From contig CAJZHL010000028.1 of the NCBI GenBank assembly GCA_916048055.1, positions 1,798,001 to 1,862,000 on the forward strand: a DNA stretch of 64,000 bases, given 5' to 3'. Each line of letters begins with the position of its first letter. Within the stretch, counting starts at the first letter, position 1. This DNA is from Pedinophyceae sp. YPF-701. Its lineage: Eukaryota > Chlorophyta > Pedinophyceae. Below are positions 41,381 through 55,100 of the stretch, piece after piece. A program made the translations under genes and the position numbers. The notes beneath the pieces were generated by a model. It saw only the letters and a list, made by a program, of their open reading frames with translations, ran no database searches and had not been told where the DNA came from.

Positions 41381-42932
41381 ATGGCGTCCTTGCCGCAGGA
41401 CGTGTCCGGCAAGGGTGATGGCGGAGTGATGAAGGTTGGCCGAGTGCCCCCTCGAGGTTGCTTGACTGTGCTGTTGCTGCGGCGCGCCTTTGTCCTCAAC
41501 CACGACACGTTCAACCGCGCACGAAACATGGCTCGTGAAATGCCGGAGGGCACACACATCCTCGGTCGTTGCTGCTGTCTGGAGCCTTCAGCGCTTCCTG
41601 CCCCGGCAAAGAGCTGCCACGAGCCCGCAACCGCCGTGGACCGTCCTGAGCGCAGACACGCATCTACAGGGAGGGCAAGGGCGATGTGCCGGAGCTGCAT
41701 TCGCGCTGCCTGGTCCACTACACCGGCTATGTTCTCTCGTCGGAAGGACAGAGCTGGGACGAGGAGATTTTCCACGACACCCGCGACGAGCCAGGCGCCG
41801 ACCCGCGCGTCATCATCTGCGGGCGCTTCGTGCTCAAGGAGGCCGCCCTGAACCTCGCCGTCGCCTCCATGCGGCCCGGCGAAAAGTGCCGCATCGAGGT
41901 GCGCATGCTGTGCCGAACTGACCCGCGCGGCGCAGCCCGACGGGCGCGCGGGCAGCTGCGCGATCGCAGACAGTCGCACGCACGGCTGCGCTCCAGCCAG
42001 GCGGCGCCGAGGGCCCCGGGATGTGCTGGCGTCCTTGACGCGAGCGTGCGAAACCCCGCACCCGCCGATATCGGCGCTCCACGCAGGTGGAGTCCAAGTA
42101 CGGTTTCGGCGAGCGAGGCAACTTCTCGTTCCCGCACGTGCCGCCGAACGCCCGCCTCGCGTACGACCTGGAGCTGGTGGCGGTGGAGCCCCCATCCGAC
42201 GAAAAGGACGTGTCGCAAATGCTGTTCGAGGAGCGCCTCGAGGCCGCGGACCGCCGGCGGCTGCGCGGCAACGCGCTGTTCGCCGAGGGCGGCGCGAAGG
42301 ACGACGAGGCCTGTGCGGCGTGGGCGTCTGGGCTGACGTTTTTGGACGACGACGTAGTGATGCAGCTCGAGGGGGCGTACCTGGAGCAGGCGCTCAAGGT
42401 CCGGCTCGCGCTGCACCTGAACACCGCGGCGGCGATGTTGCGGATGCCGGAGTACCCGAACCACCTCCAGGAGGCAGTCGAGCACACTTCGAAAGTTCTG
42501 AATTACCAAAAGGACAACTTGAAGGCGCTGTTCCGACGAGGGGTGGCGTCGTTGCGGCTGGGCGACATGGACGGCGCGAAGCGCGACCTCGAGCGCGCCG
42601 CCAAGCTCGATCCGGAGGACAAGGCGGTGCGCAGGGAGCTGGCGAGGGTGCGCCAAGAACAGCGCGCGCTGCGGGAGGCGCAGCGGGACATGTTTGCGGG
42701 GAAGTTCGGGGCGCGGGCGCCGGAACCCGCGGAGAAAAAGGCGGAGAGGCCGAGGGAAGAGGCGGCGGCGGCGGGTGCTGGAGCTGCGGATGCGGCAGTG
42801 GCGGAGGGGGGGGTGGAGGGTCAGGCGCCCGGGTGGCTTGGGTGGGTGCTGGCGGCGGGGGCGATCGTGGTGATCGCGGCGTTGCAGCTGGTGGGGCTTG
42901 TGCGCCGGCACGAGGTTTGGAAGGCGCCGTGA
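41381..42932 (+). CDS. FKBP42: FKBP-TPR membrane-anchored immunophilin (TWD1/FKBP38-like)
   Basis: Exons are 41381-41434, 41656-41898 and 42087-42932 (all phase 0), giving about 380 aa. The short first exon ends DGGVMK and joins TRIYREGKGD, which restores the usual start of an FKBP domain. The domain continues SRCLVHYTGY, MRPGEKCRIEV and YGFGERGNFSFPHVPPNARLAYDLELV. Several aromatic active-site positions of prolyl isomerases are not obvious, so enzymatic activity is doubtful. Three TPR repeats follow: RRLRGNALFAEG, LRLALHLNTAAAMLR and KALFRRGVASLRLGDMDGAK. An acidic/Ala-rich linker and a C-terminal membrane helix at about 349-369 (WLGWVLAAGAIVVIAALQLVG) complete it. This matches plant TWISTED DWARF1/FKBP42 and animal FKBP38, which are HSP90-binding chaperones on membranes. 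The exon 1 donor (AAG|GTTGGC) is weak. Confidence 0.88.
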
Positions 42933-43118
42933 CGCGCGCAGGCGCACATGTTGTTGTGAGGCACAAATTGTGCATATCACGATTACACGAGCCACCACTG
43001 AGTGGCTCAGGGCCTCTAGCCGGCATGTTCCCGGCATCAATGTCATTGTTGCGGCGGCGAAAGGCTGCCACCGCGGGCTATCGTTTCTAGTTCGGTCCTA
43101 GTTTCCCTGCCGCCGTGT
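42933..43118. other. Short convergent gap
   Basis: These 186 bases between the FKBP-TPR and dynein stops are AT-richer than average. A near palindrome (GCACAAATTGTGC) lies at about 42962. Confidence 0.3.
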
Positions 43119-46100
43119 CTAATCGCTGAGCGAGCAGAGCATGCACACCCCGCGCAGGATCCAGTGGTGCTGCGGGAGGTCGGACGGCGTGTCGATGAAC
43201 ATCAGGAAGTTGGTCGAGTGGCCCGTGGTGGCCAGCACGCCGCGGCGCTCGGCCGTGCGGTACACGGGGCACGAGTACGTCGGGCGCTCCTCGATGTCCT
43301 CGAGCACGCGCGGGCGCAGCCAGATCACGGGCGCCGACGCGAAGAGCTGCTTCGGCTTGGACTCGCACAGCTGCTTGGCGTCCGCGTCCCACGCGCAGCC
43401 CTCGAGGTAGAGCCCGTAGATGTACACGCCGTCCTCGGGCGGCTCCGTGTACTTGGCTTGGTCGACGTCGAGGAACTCGAAGTCGAACCCGACCGAGTCG
43501 ATGGCGAGCTTGAACTTCCGGGCGTAGTTCTGCAGCGCGGCCGTGGTGAACGACGGCGTGAAGAAGAAGCCCGAGATCCAGAACGTCGGCGGCTGCCCCT
43601 CCTCGTACCACGTCTGCAGCATCGACAGCCGCGCGAGCAGGTCCGACACGTAGGACGCCAGCGGCTTGAGCGACGGGTGCGACTGGCTCTTCCAGAGCTG
43701 GGGCACGCGGCCGATGCTCATGGCGCGGAACACGCCGTCCAGCTCCGCCGACATGACCTGCAGCCCCTGCAGCGCCTTGTCGAGGTCCTGCAGCGACCGC
43801 CGGATCACCCCCGTCAGGCGGTTGTACCGCAGCATCTCCTGGCACAAGACCTGGTTCATCGACTCCTCGTACCGCACCGGGTACTTGTGGTTGGCCTTCT
43901 CAATGTCAAAGTCCGGCGGGAGGCGCTCCAGGATGTCCTTGACCATGGCCGCCACGGTGGCCTCCTGCCCGCCCTCGCCGCCGCCCGTCCCGCCGCCGGC
44001 GACCAGCAGCATGCTGAGCATCTCGTCCGTCGCCTGCAAGTCCTTTGTGATGTCAGCGTTCTCGTGCAGCCCGAACGCCTCCGGCAGCGCGCTCATCGGC
44101 AGCGTGTGCACGTACTCGACGTAGTGCGCGAGCGGGCCCTCCTCCGGGATGTAGTACGTGCCGGAGGCCGACAGGTTGAACCCGGGCTCGAGGATCTCTG
44201 GCCGGTAGATGCGGCGCAGGATGGTCATGAGCAGCCGGCGGTCCTTGTCGTCCGTCACGCGCCCGCCGTAGTTGCACTCGCCGATGGCGTAGATCAGCGC
44301 CGCGAAGGGGATGTCGTCGTCGTGCTCGAGGTACATCTTGAGCTGCCGCACCGAGATGCGCAGGTCGCTGTCGTCAAAGCCGTACGGGATGTTCCACCCG
44401 ATCGGGCCGTACTTGCGGCGCTCCTGCACGAAGGCGTGCAGGAACACCAGCCCGAAGACCATGCGCTTGAGGGAGCGCAGCTTGTCCTCCTCGCCGTCGA
44501 TCTGCTCGAAGAACTCCGACGTGCAAATCGGGTCCAGCGCCAGCGACCGCCGCATGTTGGCGCGCAGGCCCGCGGGCGGCTCGTTGGTCATCTTCACGCC
44601 GTTCTGCAGCATGCTCACGGGGAACGCCGGGGACGGCATCGACGTGAGCCACAGCCGGAAGTTCGAGTCGGTGTTCTCCGTGGTGATGCCCTCGACGATG
44701 CGCTCCAGCTCGGGCATCCAGGACGCCGCCAGGTGGCAGTTCTGCAGCAGCACCCACGACCCGGCCTTGCGCCCCTCCTCGATGAGCTTCGCGGCCTTGG
44801 GGCCCTGCCCCTGCCCCATGGAGATGACCCCGATCTTCGAGCCGTACCCCATGCCGTCCGCGAACGACAGCAGCGCGGCGGTCGGGTCCGACCCGGGCGA
44901 CAGCACGAAGAGGAGCGGCACGACGCACGACGACTCCCGGTAGGACCCCTCGAGGTCGAACGGCGGCGGCTCGATGAAGCGCTGGCCCATGGTGGCGGCC
45001 ACGAACGCGCGCACCGCCGGCACGACCTTGTCCGGGCGCAGGCAGCGCAGGAGGATGATCTTCTGGAAGGTCGAGAACGAGCTGTTGTACTCCCCCGGGA
45101 AGTCCGACTTCTCGGGCTCGGGGGCGTCGTAGATCTGCCGCCAGTCCTCGGTGTTCGCGACGATGTGCTGCGGGAGCGTCTCGAACCCGGAGAGCGTCGC
45201 CGCGGCGCGCGTGATCTCGCCCCAGGACTTGGGCGACAGCCACGAGGCGTCGGGCTTGGCCACGTCGACGGGCTCGATGCCCACGCCGCCCGTGAGGAGG
45301 AAATTGTAGTCCGTGGCGGAGAGCGTCCCCGCCGCGGACATGATGCGCACGTCGAGCAGGAACGCGAAGAGCAGCTTGTCCTTCTCGAAGAGCGAGCGGC
45401 ACACGTTCTGGTAGAGGCAGTACGTGAAGTAGTCGTTGATGGTCTTGAGGCGCGCGGAGAGGTCGTCGGACTTCTCGCTCTCGCGGATCGACCGCACGAA
45501 GAGCTTGATGAACCACGCCAGGCTGTACTGGTACATCGGGTCCATCCCCGCCAGGTCGGCGATGCAGAAGAAGAGCACCGAGTTGAACGCGCCGCAGGGG
45601 GCGTACCCGCGCCGCGCCTCGTCGATCTCCCGCTGCGTCTCGTCCGCCACCTGCTGCTTCTCCTCGATCTCGTTCGACACCACCTTGGCCTCGGACAGGA
45701 TCTGAATCGCCTGCTCGTCCTCCAGGATGTTGCCCTGCGAGCTCGACAGCACGTGCAGGATGCGGTCCTCGATCTCCTTCAGCCGGCGCTTGTTCTCCGC
45801 GCTCTGCACGACGAGCTGCTGCCGCTGCTCCTCCAGGTCCGGGCGCTCCTCGGCCACCACCACGCCGAGCAGCTGGTCGCTGAGCCCGTCCTGCGTGATC
45901 ATGAAGTTCAGCAGCGTGACCTTCACGGCCGTCTCCGGGAGGTAGTGCGGGTTGCGGTACGACGTCGTGATGTAGAACCGGAACTGGTCGCTGAACTCGA
46001 TCTGGTTGTCGCCCAGCTGGATGTAGTTGATCCCGCCCTGCTTGAACACCACCTTGAGCAGCAGCGGCTCCAAGGACGGGTCGAGCTCCTCGCCGACGTT

Positions 46101-49100
46101 CTCGAGGAGGACGGGGAGGCCGAACTGGATGGCGTTCTCGAGCGGGCGCAGGTAGTCCTTGTCGGTCAGCTTGATGGTCCGCAGGTCGGACTTCTCCATG
46201 TTCTTAATCCACTTGTTGGCCTGCCCCTGCGGGTCGATCATGAGCGGCCACCGGCGCGAGTTGCTCATGATGATGGCGTTGTCGATCGAGAACGTGTCGT
46301 TCGGGAGCCCGTCGATGCCCCAGTCGCGGATCTTCACCGGGTCGCCCAGGCACGCCGTCAGACTGAACTTGGGCGAGCACGGAATCTCCATCTTCTTGCA
46401 GAGCGCGACCCACGAGACCGTCGTCTTCTCGCGGAACGGCATCGTGAACGCGCCGAGGTACCCCATCACGCCCGCGGAGATGAGCATGTCGCCCGTCAGC
46501 GCCGTGAACTGCCGCCCGAGCTCCGTCGCCGACGCCGTCCAGCGGTCCTTCTCGCCGCCGAGCCCGCCGATGAGCTTCTCCGCGCGCTCGAGCTTCTCCT
46601 TGCACAGCCCCACCTCGGCCTCGAGCCTCTCCTTCTTCGCCACGCAGTCCTCGAGCTGCTGCTCCATCACCGCCAGCTTCTCCATCACCTCCTTCAGCTC
46701 CGCCTGCTTCTCGTCGAGCGCCGCCTTCACCTCCGCGTACTTGGCCTCCGCGATCGCGAGCTCCGCCTTCTTCGGCGCCACGATCTTCGCCGCGCGGTCG
46801 TACTCCGACATGGCAAACACCCACTTGGCCAGCCCCGCGGCCGCCGCCGCTGCGTTCGCCGCCTTCTCCACGGTGAAGTCCTCCGACGCGATGTACTTCT
46901 CGCGGATCGTCGTGATCGTCTTCTCCGGGATGTTGTCGCGGTCGTACGTCTTGAGCTGCTGGATGAAGGTCGAGTCGGACAGGAGCTTCTTCGACGGCTC
47001 CCAAAAGTCCTCGATCTTCTTCCCCGTGCCCGTCGGGTCCTGCACCCGCGCCGCCTTGATCCCCATCATCACGCACACCGCCTCCATCACCAGCTTGATC
47101 GCCGCGGGCGGGTTCTTGAACGACTGCACCAGCTTGATGTCGGCGGGCTTGATCGTGTCCAGCGCCGACAGCGCGGCCTCCAGCGCCGGCATCGCCTCCG
47201 CCAGCGCGTCCTCGCACTCCTGCTTGATGCTGTTCGCCTCCTCCGCGGCCACCGACGCCTTCTGCACCTCCACGTCCACCACGGCCTTCTTCGGCTCCAC
47301 CACCTCTGTCTTCTCCTTGGCGACCTGCGCCATGAGCTGCTCCGTCTCCGCGACCGTGTCGTTCAGGACCGGGATCAGGTCCTGCAGCTCCTTCTGCATC
47401 GCGGCGACCTGGTCCGCCGCGAAGTTGAGCTTCTCGAGCCCGATCTCGTACCGCTTCTGCGCGCTGGCAACCTTCTCGCGCTGACTGCCGAGGAGCATCT
47501 TGAACATGGTGAACAGCTCGAGGTACGACGTGGGCGTGACGTAGTTAAACCGCCCCGTCTGCCGCTTGAAGTCGTCCGACAGAGTCACGATGTCCTTGTG
47601 GAAGGTCTTGCACATGACCGTCACGTCCGTGCGCTGCTTCGCCGTCAGGTCCACCTCGGCCAAGAACTTGGTCGCGACCGCCTCGAGCGCGTCGTCGGGC
47701 CACTCGGTGAACCAGTTGATCGTGCAGCAGTTGACCAGCGACGGGAACTGCCGCAGCCGCTCGCGGAAGGCGTCCCCCACGGGCGAGAAGCACAGCACCA
47801 CGTGCAGGTTCTCCTTCGTCTTGTCGATGAAGAAGCGCCACTGCTCCTCCTCGGTCTCGAGCGTGACGCCCTCCTTCTTCGCGAGCACGCGGCACTCCTC
47901 GCGCACCGCCGACCGCTCGTCGTACGGGAACATGTTGGGCACCTCGCCCACGTTGAGCAGGTTGTTGATGTCCTCCACGAACGACTCCTGCTTGATCTGC
48001 GTGTCGCTGAACAGGAAGACGCTCGGCTTGCCCTGCCCGCCCGCGGCCCGCGTGATGCGCTTCAGGTCCTCGCGCCACTCCGTCATCGTGTAAGACTTGG
48101 AAATCTCAATCTGGAAGGTCTCCATGCCGGAGATGTTGGCGGCGAGCCGCGAGAGCGACTGCCGGCCGGACCCGCCGACGCCGACGTTGAGCATGTGCGC
48201 GCCGGGCTGCTTGAGCACGCGGCAGATGCGCGACAGGTGCTCGCACGCGTACAGGAAGATGGCCAGGTTCATCGGGCGCTTCGACATCGCGTTGTAGTCC
48301 ACGAGGTGCTCCTCCATGCGCGCCGTCAGCGCGGCCACGTCCTTGACCTCGACGTACCGCCGCTGCGCCGGGTCGTCGTTCTCGTCCATGAAGTCGCCGA
48401 AGAACATGCGGCGCAGCGCCTCGGTGTTGACCTGGCCGTCGCGGAGCAGGTGCGCGAGCAGCTTCTTGCAGTCGTACCCGAAGCGCTCCTGCACGACGGG
48501 CTTGAGGTAATCGAGGAACCACGTGCGGTCCCCGGCGTCCGTCAGCCGGTCGTAGAAGATGCGCAGCGTCTCGTGCATCCACAGCCGCGTCACGTACTGC
48601 TTCCCGGCGTCGCCCGTCGGGAGCGTGTCCTTCTTGACCAGGATGAGGCCCTGGACCACGCGCGAGATGTCCCGAAGGTTGAACGTGTAGTGCGACTTGG
48701 TTGGCGTCGGCAACAGGCTGTTGGCCACCTTCTTGTAGACGTCCATCGTGGCGGTCACCACGGGCTCGGAGAGCTCCGCGATGTTGTCCGGGAGGCGCTC
48801 GCGCGCCACGAACCACTCCATGATCGTCCCGAAGATCTTGTGCAGCGTCGGGTCGTCGGCCTCGGTGATGGCCACGGTGTTGAAGTGCCGCATGTAGCGC
48901 GCCGTCACCTCGGTGCGCCCGCCGCCCGGAGGGCCCATCGCGGCGACGAACAGCACGTCCTTGATCGTGCGGAACATGTTGGACCGGTCGTACCACCCGC
49001 CGTGGTCCATCCACTGCCGCAGGAGCTCGATGGGCGGCTGCGCGCCGTACTCCTCCTTGGTCGGCATGTTGAGGTCGTCGACGAAGACGACGCCGCGCTT

Positions 49101-52100
49101 GTTCTGCGGCGGGCCGTACAGCCCCAGGCGCTTCGGCGGGCGGCGGTCGAGCTTCCCGTCGATCATGTACTGCGTCATGTTGGCCGTGGTGCGCGCCGAG
49201 AAGTTGACGATGATCGGCGGCGCGTACGTCTCCGCGGGGAGCGAGCTGATGTACTTCTCGATGTAGATCGACTTGCCCGTGCCCGTCGGCCCGACCAGGA
49301 GCATGCACTGGTTGTGCTTTACCGCCAGGTCGAGCAGGTAGGCGTAGCGCACTGTGTCGACCGTCGGGACGATGATCTTCCGGAACGTGGCCTCGCGCGG
49401 GATCGGGGAGTCGTCCATGATGTCCTGCCACTGCCGCCACGTACCCTTGTTGTGCGCGGGGTCGAAAAACCAGTCGTGCCACGACGTGCCGTGGTCCAGC
49501 AGCGGCATCGACGACGCGTCCAGCGTGATCAGGCCCTCGGGGATGTCCTCCTCCTCCTCGCCGTACACCTCGCCGCTCGGGCCCGCGAAGCCCGCGAGCT
49601 TGCCCGTCGTCGCGGCGGTGAGCATGCGCCCGAAGAGTACGCGGTGGTCGGTCAGCAGCGACGTGGCGCCGATCGACCACACGAGCGAGAACAGGAAGAC
49701 CGCCTCGACGTGGCGCTTGCGCGTGTCCGGGCTGAGCGCGGCGTAGCCGTCCGCGTCGGCCAGGTGGTCCGCGCACGACGTGAAGATGCGCATGAGCGTC
49801 GACACGAGGTTGGCGTCCAGCGTGGGGCTGGCCTCCTTGATCTCGCGGCGCACGAAGCGCAGGCACACGGGCACGAGGCCGTTGAACAGGTGCAGGAGGT
49901 GCCCCTTGATTTCCTCGTCAAAGTGCCCCGGCAGCGCCGCGAGCCACGAGTGCGTCAGCGGCTGCCACCCGAGCTGGTGCGGCTCGAGGTAGACCATCCC
50001 GCAGCGCGAGACGGTCGCCGGCGACGCGACGGCGAGGTCCATGACCTCGAACATCATCGTGTGGTTTGTCGACATCTGGATGATCTCGCCCGAGTTGAGG
50101 CAGAGCTTCTTGTTGTCGTCGAGCACCGTGTTCATGTTCTCGATCCAGATGGCGTCGACGGGGCCGTCCAGGATGAGCCACTTGCGCTTCGTCGTGCGGT
50201 CGACTGCGCACGTGCGGAACTTGACGGCGAGCACGCCGTCCGACCACTCGTGCGAGACGGGGTCGAACTGCCCGTAGAGCTGCCCCATGGTCACCGCCTT
50301 GGGGTTGATCACGTGCGTCTCGACCTGGTCCTGCCCCTCGAGGCCGCGCTCATGCATGAGCGTCAGCGCGGCGCTCAGCACGCGGATCGAGCTCGTCTTC
50401 CCGGAGAAGGGCAGGCCGACGACCATGAGGCCGTGGCGCACGATGATCATCTCGTAGAGCTGGATGCACTTGAGGAAGAAGTACGGCGTGGGCTGGAGGT
50501 TCATCTCCACGCAGGCGTCGCGCATGCACCCCTCCATGGCGTCGTAGTCGGCCTTGGGGAGGACGACGCCGGGGAAGAGGTCGCTGATGATGCCCTGGAA
50601 GAGCGGCACGTCCTGGCTGAGGAACTTGCAGAGGTTGACGTCGATGATCGAGCGCAGCATGAGCACGAACTCGTCCTCGCTGGGGTACCGCCGCTTGAGG
50701 TTGCCCGCCGCGCGCAGCACCGCCATCACCGCGCGCATGCCGTAGTCGTAGTGGTCCTGGCTCGAGAGCTGCTCCGAGCACAGCTTGTAGCACTGCACGA
50801 TCTTCTTCGCCGACTCGCGCGCCTTGAGGTACCCGTAGCTGAACAGGATGATCTCCGCGATCATCGCGTAGTCCGGCACCATCATCGCCACCGTCCGGAA
50901 CAGCGCCTTGAGGTTGTCCGGGAGCTCCGACCGCCCTGCGTACCCGGGGTTCATGGTGATGGACGCCCAGGCGCTCCACTTGAGCTGCAGCTCCGTGCCC
51001 TCGAACGTGAAGCGCGTCAGCCGCGCCCCGATCGCGCGCTGGATGTCCAGCACCTGCTGCGCCACCACCGACAGCACCTCGAGGTTGATGCGGTTGAACT
51101 CGTCAAAGCACGCCCACGCGCCCGCCGACGCCAGGCCCTTGAAGAACTTGCCCATCGCGATGTGGTCGAGCTGGTCCGAGCAGTTGAACACCACGCACTG
51201 CCGCGCCAGAGCCTTGGCCAGGTCCTTGGTCGTCTCCGTCTTGCCGGTGCCCGCGGGGCCCTCGGGCGCGCCGCCGAGCGTCATGTGGATGGCGCCCATC
51301 AGCGTGCGATAGCACCGGTCCGTCAGCGGGGTGATGACGAGGCGGGACGAGTTGCCGAGGTACTCGTAGCCGTACTCGACCTGCGCCGACATCATGCGCA
51401 TCATCACCGTCTTCTCCCGCACCTCCTCCGCGTCGTCCTCCCAGTAGCTCCGCAGCTGCGCAGTCCACTCGAAGTCCTTGTCGCTCTCCACCTTGTTCTT
51501 CACCAGCGTGGTGCACACGTCGCGCGCGTGCACGTCCATCACCACGAGCGCGCCCAGCGTCGCGCGCTGCAGCCCCGTGAGCTCCCCGCGCACGCGGTCC
51601 ACGATCTTGAGCAGCTCCGACGTGCACTTCTCCTCGTAGGCCGCGAGCTGCCCGTCGGCCAGCGCGGCGTGCACGCCCTCCGTCCAGTACGTCGCCGTCA
51701 CGACCAGCACCACCATGCCGGGCCACTGCAGCACCCACTCGTGCCGCTCCTGCGTCGCGTACGCCGCCAGCCCCTTGGCCGTCTCCTCGTGCACCGAGTC
51801 GAACATGGCCTGCTCCACCTCGAGCAGCCACCGCTCGACGGCGCCGCGCGCCTTGACGGTGTCGACGACGTCCTTGAACGGGATCTGCTCGCCCTCGACC
51901 GACACCATCGACGTGATCGTCAGGTCCTCGGTGAAGCTCAGGCGGTCGATGCCCTCGAAGCACTTGCGCAGGTGCGGCTGCACGCGCGTCGGGTCCTTGG
52001 TCTCGGACAGGATCTCCAGCATGTCGTCGTTGGAGAGGAAGAAGAACCGCGGGAAGAAGAGCCGCTTCTTCTCCAAGTACGCCGCGAGGCCCTTCTGGAT

Positions 52101-55100
52101 CTCCTCGAGCAGGGCGTTGGAGTGGATGAGCGAGTCGAGGCGCTCCTGGTCGCCCGCGATGGCGATGACGTTGGGCGCCTCGACGGTGACGCGCATCATC
52201 TCGCGCCACGTCTCGTCGACCTGCGCGAACTTCGCGCCCTCCTCGGGCATCTGCTTGACGATGTCCTCGGACGAGAAGATCGGCTCGAGGTACAGCCACG
52301 TGGCCTGCACGGCCAGCCAGTTGTCCAGGATCTCCTGCAGCCGCGCCAGGCCCACCTCCCAGGCCTTGGCGCGCTCCGCGAACGGCTTGATGAAGGGCGA
52401 CGAGTTCATGGCCTGGATCTTGACGATCTGGTCGTCCAGGATGGTCTGGATGTCGTCCGTGCCGCCGATGATGTGCGTGCCCGAGTCCTTGTAGGGGATG
52501 CACCGCACGTCCTGCCCCTCCCACTCCGCCTCCATCTTGTCCAGGTTCTTGAGCATCGAGAACTCCTTCGTCGCGTTCCCCGCGATGGCCTCGACCTCCT
52601 CCATGCGCTCGAGGACGCCCCACGCCACCAGGTCCTGCGCGTTGACCGTCGTCTCCCCCGCCGCGTACTCCTGCGACACCACCGCGAAGATCTGCGTCCA
52701 GTGCCGGTCCATGATGGCCGGGTTCGCCAGCTCCGTCAGCAGCGGCACGTAGACCTTGAACGCCTCGATCTCCTTCTTCGTCCGCACGCAGACCTCGTCG
52801 TCCTTGCGCATCTTCAGCATCTTGTAGTTGCTCTTCAGCGCCTCGTCGACCTTCGTCTGGATGGCCTCCGGGTCGAGCGTCTTCGTGTTGGCCGTCATCC
52901 ACTCCTGGCGCATCGCGTTGAACGCGTGCAGCTCGTGCCACTTGTTGCGCTGCCACGTGAGCTCGCGCCCCGCCATGTGCACGCTCGAGAAGTCCGTCAC
53001 GTCCAGGCTCAGCAGCTCCTGGTACCGCGCGAACTTCGTCGAGAGCGCCTCGATCTCGCCAAACACCTTCGCGAGCCGCTCGAGCTCGTCCACGGTCTCC
53101 GCGGGATCCGACGCGTCGTCGTCGAACCGCCCCGACCGCACGTCCGTCACCACGTGCTGCAGCCCCTCGAACAGCGTCTCCACCTCGGCGTCCAGCTCCG
53201 CGATGACGCTCTCCTTCTTGTCCTCCACGAACAGCGACGCGTCGTCCACCACGCGCGTGAACGCCACCAGCATGTCGCGCATGTCGTCCAGGAGCTGCGG
53301 GGGAGGGGGGGGGAGGACGCGAGGCGACGGCTCAGCCCGGCTACCCCAGGTGCAACGGCCAAGCGGGCAGGCGCGCAGGCGGGCAGGCAGGCAGGCAGGC
53401 AGGCAGGCGTCGCGTGCGTCGCACCAGCTTGTCCGCCTCGGAGATCTTGGCCTCGTAGGACTGCAGCATCTCGTACATCTCCTCGACGAGCGCGCAGGAC
53501 CCGCGGATCTGCTCCATGTTGCCCGTGAGCGAGACGTACTGTTCCAGGAACCCCGCGAACTCGTGCAGCCCCTTGGGTCGCTGCTGCATGCTGGTCGTGT
53601 GCGCCTGGAACGTCTCGAGCACGCCCTCGGCCTCCGAGCGCGCCGTGCTCGCCAGCATGTCGCGCATGGTGTCGAGCGCGCCCTCGATGATGCCGTGCAG
53701 CCGCTCTTGCAGCACGCTGCAGTCGACGATCAGCATGCCGCAGCGCTGCTCGCCGCGGAGCGCGTCCACCTGCTGGTGCCACGACCGCATCAGCGCCATG
53801 TCCTTCCGGAACTGCCCGACCGTCAGCGGCCGCGACCGGTACTCCTCGGCGTCCCAGCTCGCCTGGAACCGGTCGATCATCCGCAGGTCCTCAAACACCC
53901 TGGCGTACTCCGCGGCCTCCTTGAACGCCGCGGAGATGGCCCGCTCGCAGCCCATGCGCGCGGCGTTCAGCTGCTTCGACGTCAGCGTGAGCGTCGGCAG
54001 GTCCGGCCCGATCGGCGCGCGCCCGAGCTGCTTGCTGAAGAGCGCCGTGAAGTGCTCGTTGTACAGCAGCCGCGGCACGCCCTTCACGAGGTCGACGAAG
54101 CCCGTGATGAGCGCGTCGAGCGCGAGCCGCTGCACCTCCTCGCGGTCCGGCGTGAACTTCTGCGTCCCCGCGGGCGGCACCTCCTCGCCGTCCTCGTTGG
54201 TGGTCGGCTGCGCGTCCTCGGGGAGCGGCTCGAGCTCGACGTGCACGCGGAAGAGCCCGCGCTGCTTGAACACCTCGTGGAAGTCCTCGAGCGTGGACGT
54301 CACGAGCGACGTCAGCGCGGAAACGACCATGAAGTCGGACATACGCACCAAGTTGGGCAGCGAGGCCACGAGGCGCGCGAGCACGCGGTGCAGCTGCGCC
54401 TTCTCCATGTACCGCATCCGCGTCTTCACCGTGCTCTTCCCGAACCGCGCGCCCTTGCTCGGGTCCGACTCGAACTCGGCCACCTCGCGCCCGACTTCGG
54501 CCTCCTGTTTGGTCACCTCCAGTATGACGCGCAGCAGGGAGCGCTGCGCGACGGAGACCTGCGTCTCGAGCGCCCACGCGAGCTTGCCCGTGCGGTGCTC
54601 GTCCTGCTGCGCGCAGAACTCGCCGAGCAGGTAGACGCGGCCGTCCTCGAGCGGGAGCGAGGCGGTGCTGGCAATGTCCTGGCAGACGCCGCGGACGTCG
54701 TTGAGGCACTGGCAGAACGCGGGCTGCGCGACGAAGCCGCGCGTGCGGCACGTGTCGCGCAGGGCCTCGAACCGCAGGCGGTGCGTGTGGTTGCGCCACC
54801 GGCGGAAGAAGCGCGTCAGGCGGTAAAACTTGAAGAACCGCATCTGCTGCATCAGGTTGAAGATGGACTGCTCGCGGAGCCACTCCCCGACGGGCGTGTA
54901 CTCCGGGGCCGACCCGTCGGTGAAGAACTCCTCGACGCCCGCCGCGGTGATGGTGTGATGGTCCACATGCAGCACCGCGGCGCGCGGCACCGGGATGAGG
55001 TCGTACGGGCTGCCCTCGCCGCGCTGGTGCGCACGGACGAGGAAGAACACCTTGATGCGCGCGTTGTGGCCGTACCTGCGCGCGGGGCGGTCCGGCGGGG

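Noticed and set aside
43164-53528. 3454-codon plus-strand ORF as a gene
   Set aside because: It is the reverse complement of the dynein exon. Its translation is low-complexity Arg/Leu/His-rich text with no motif.
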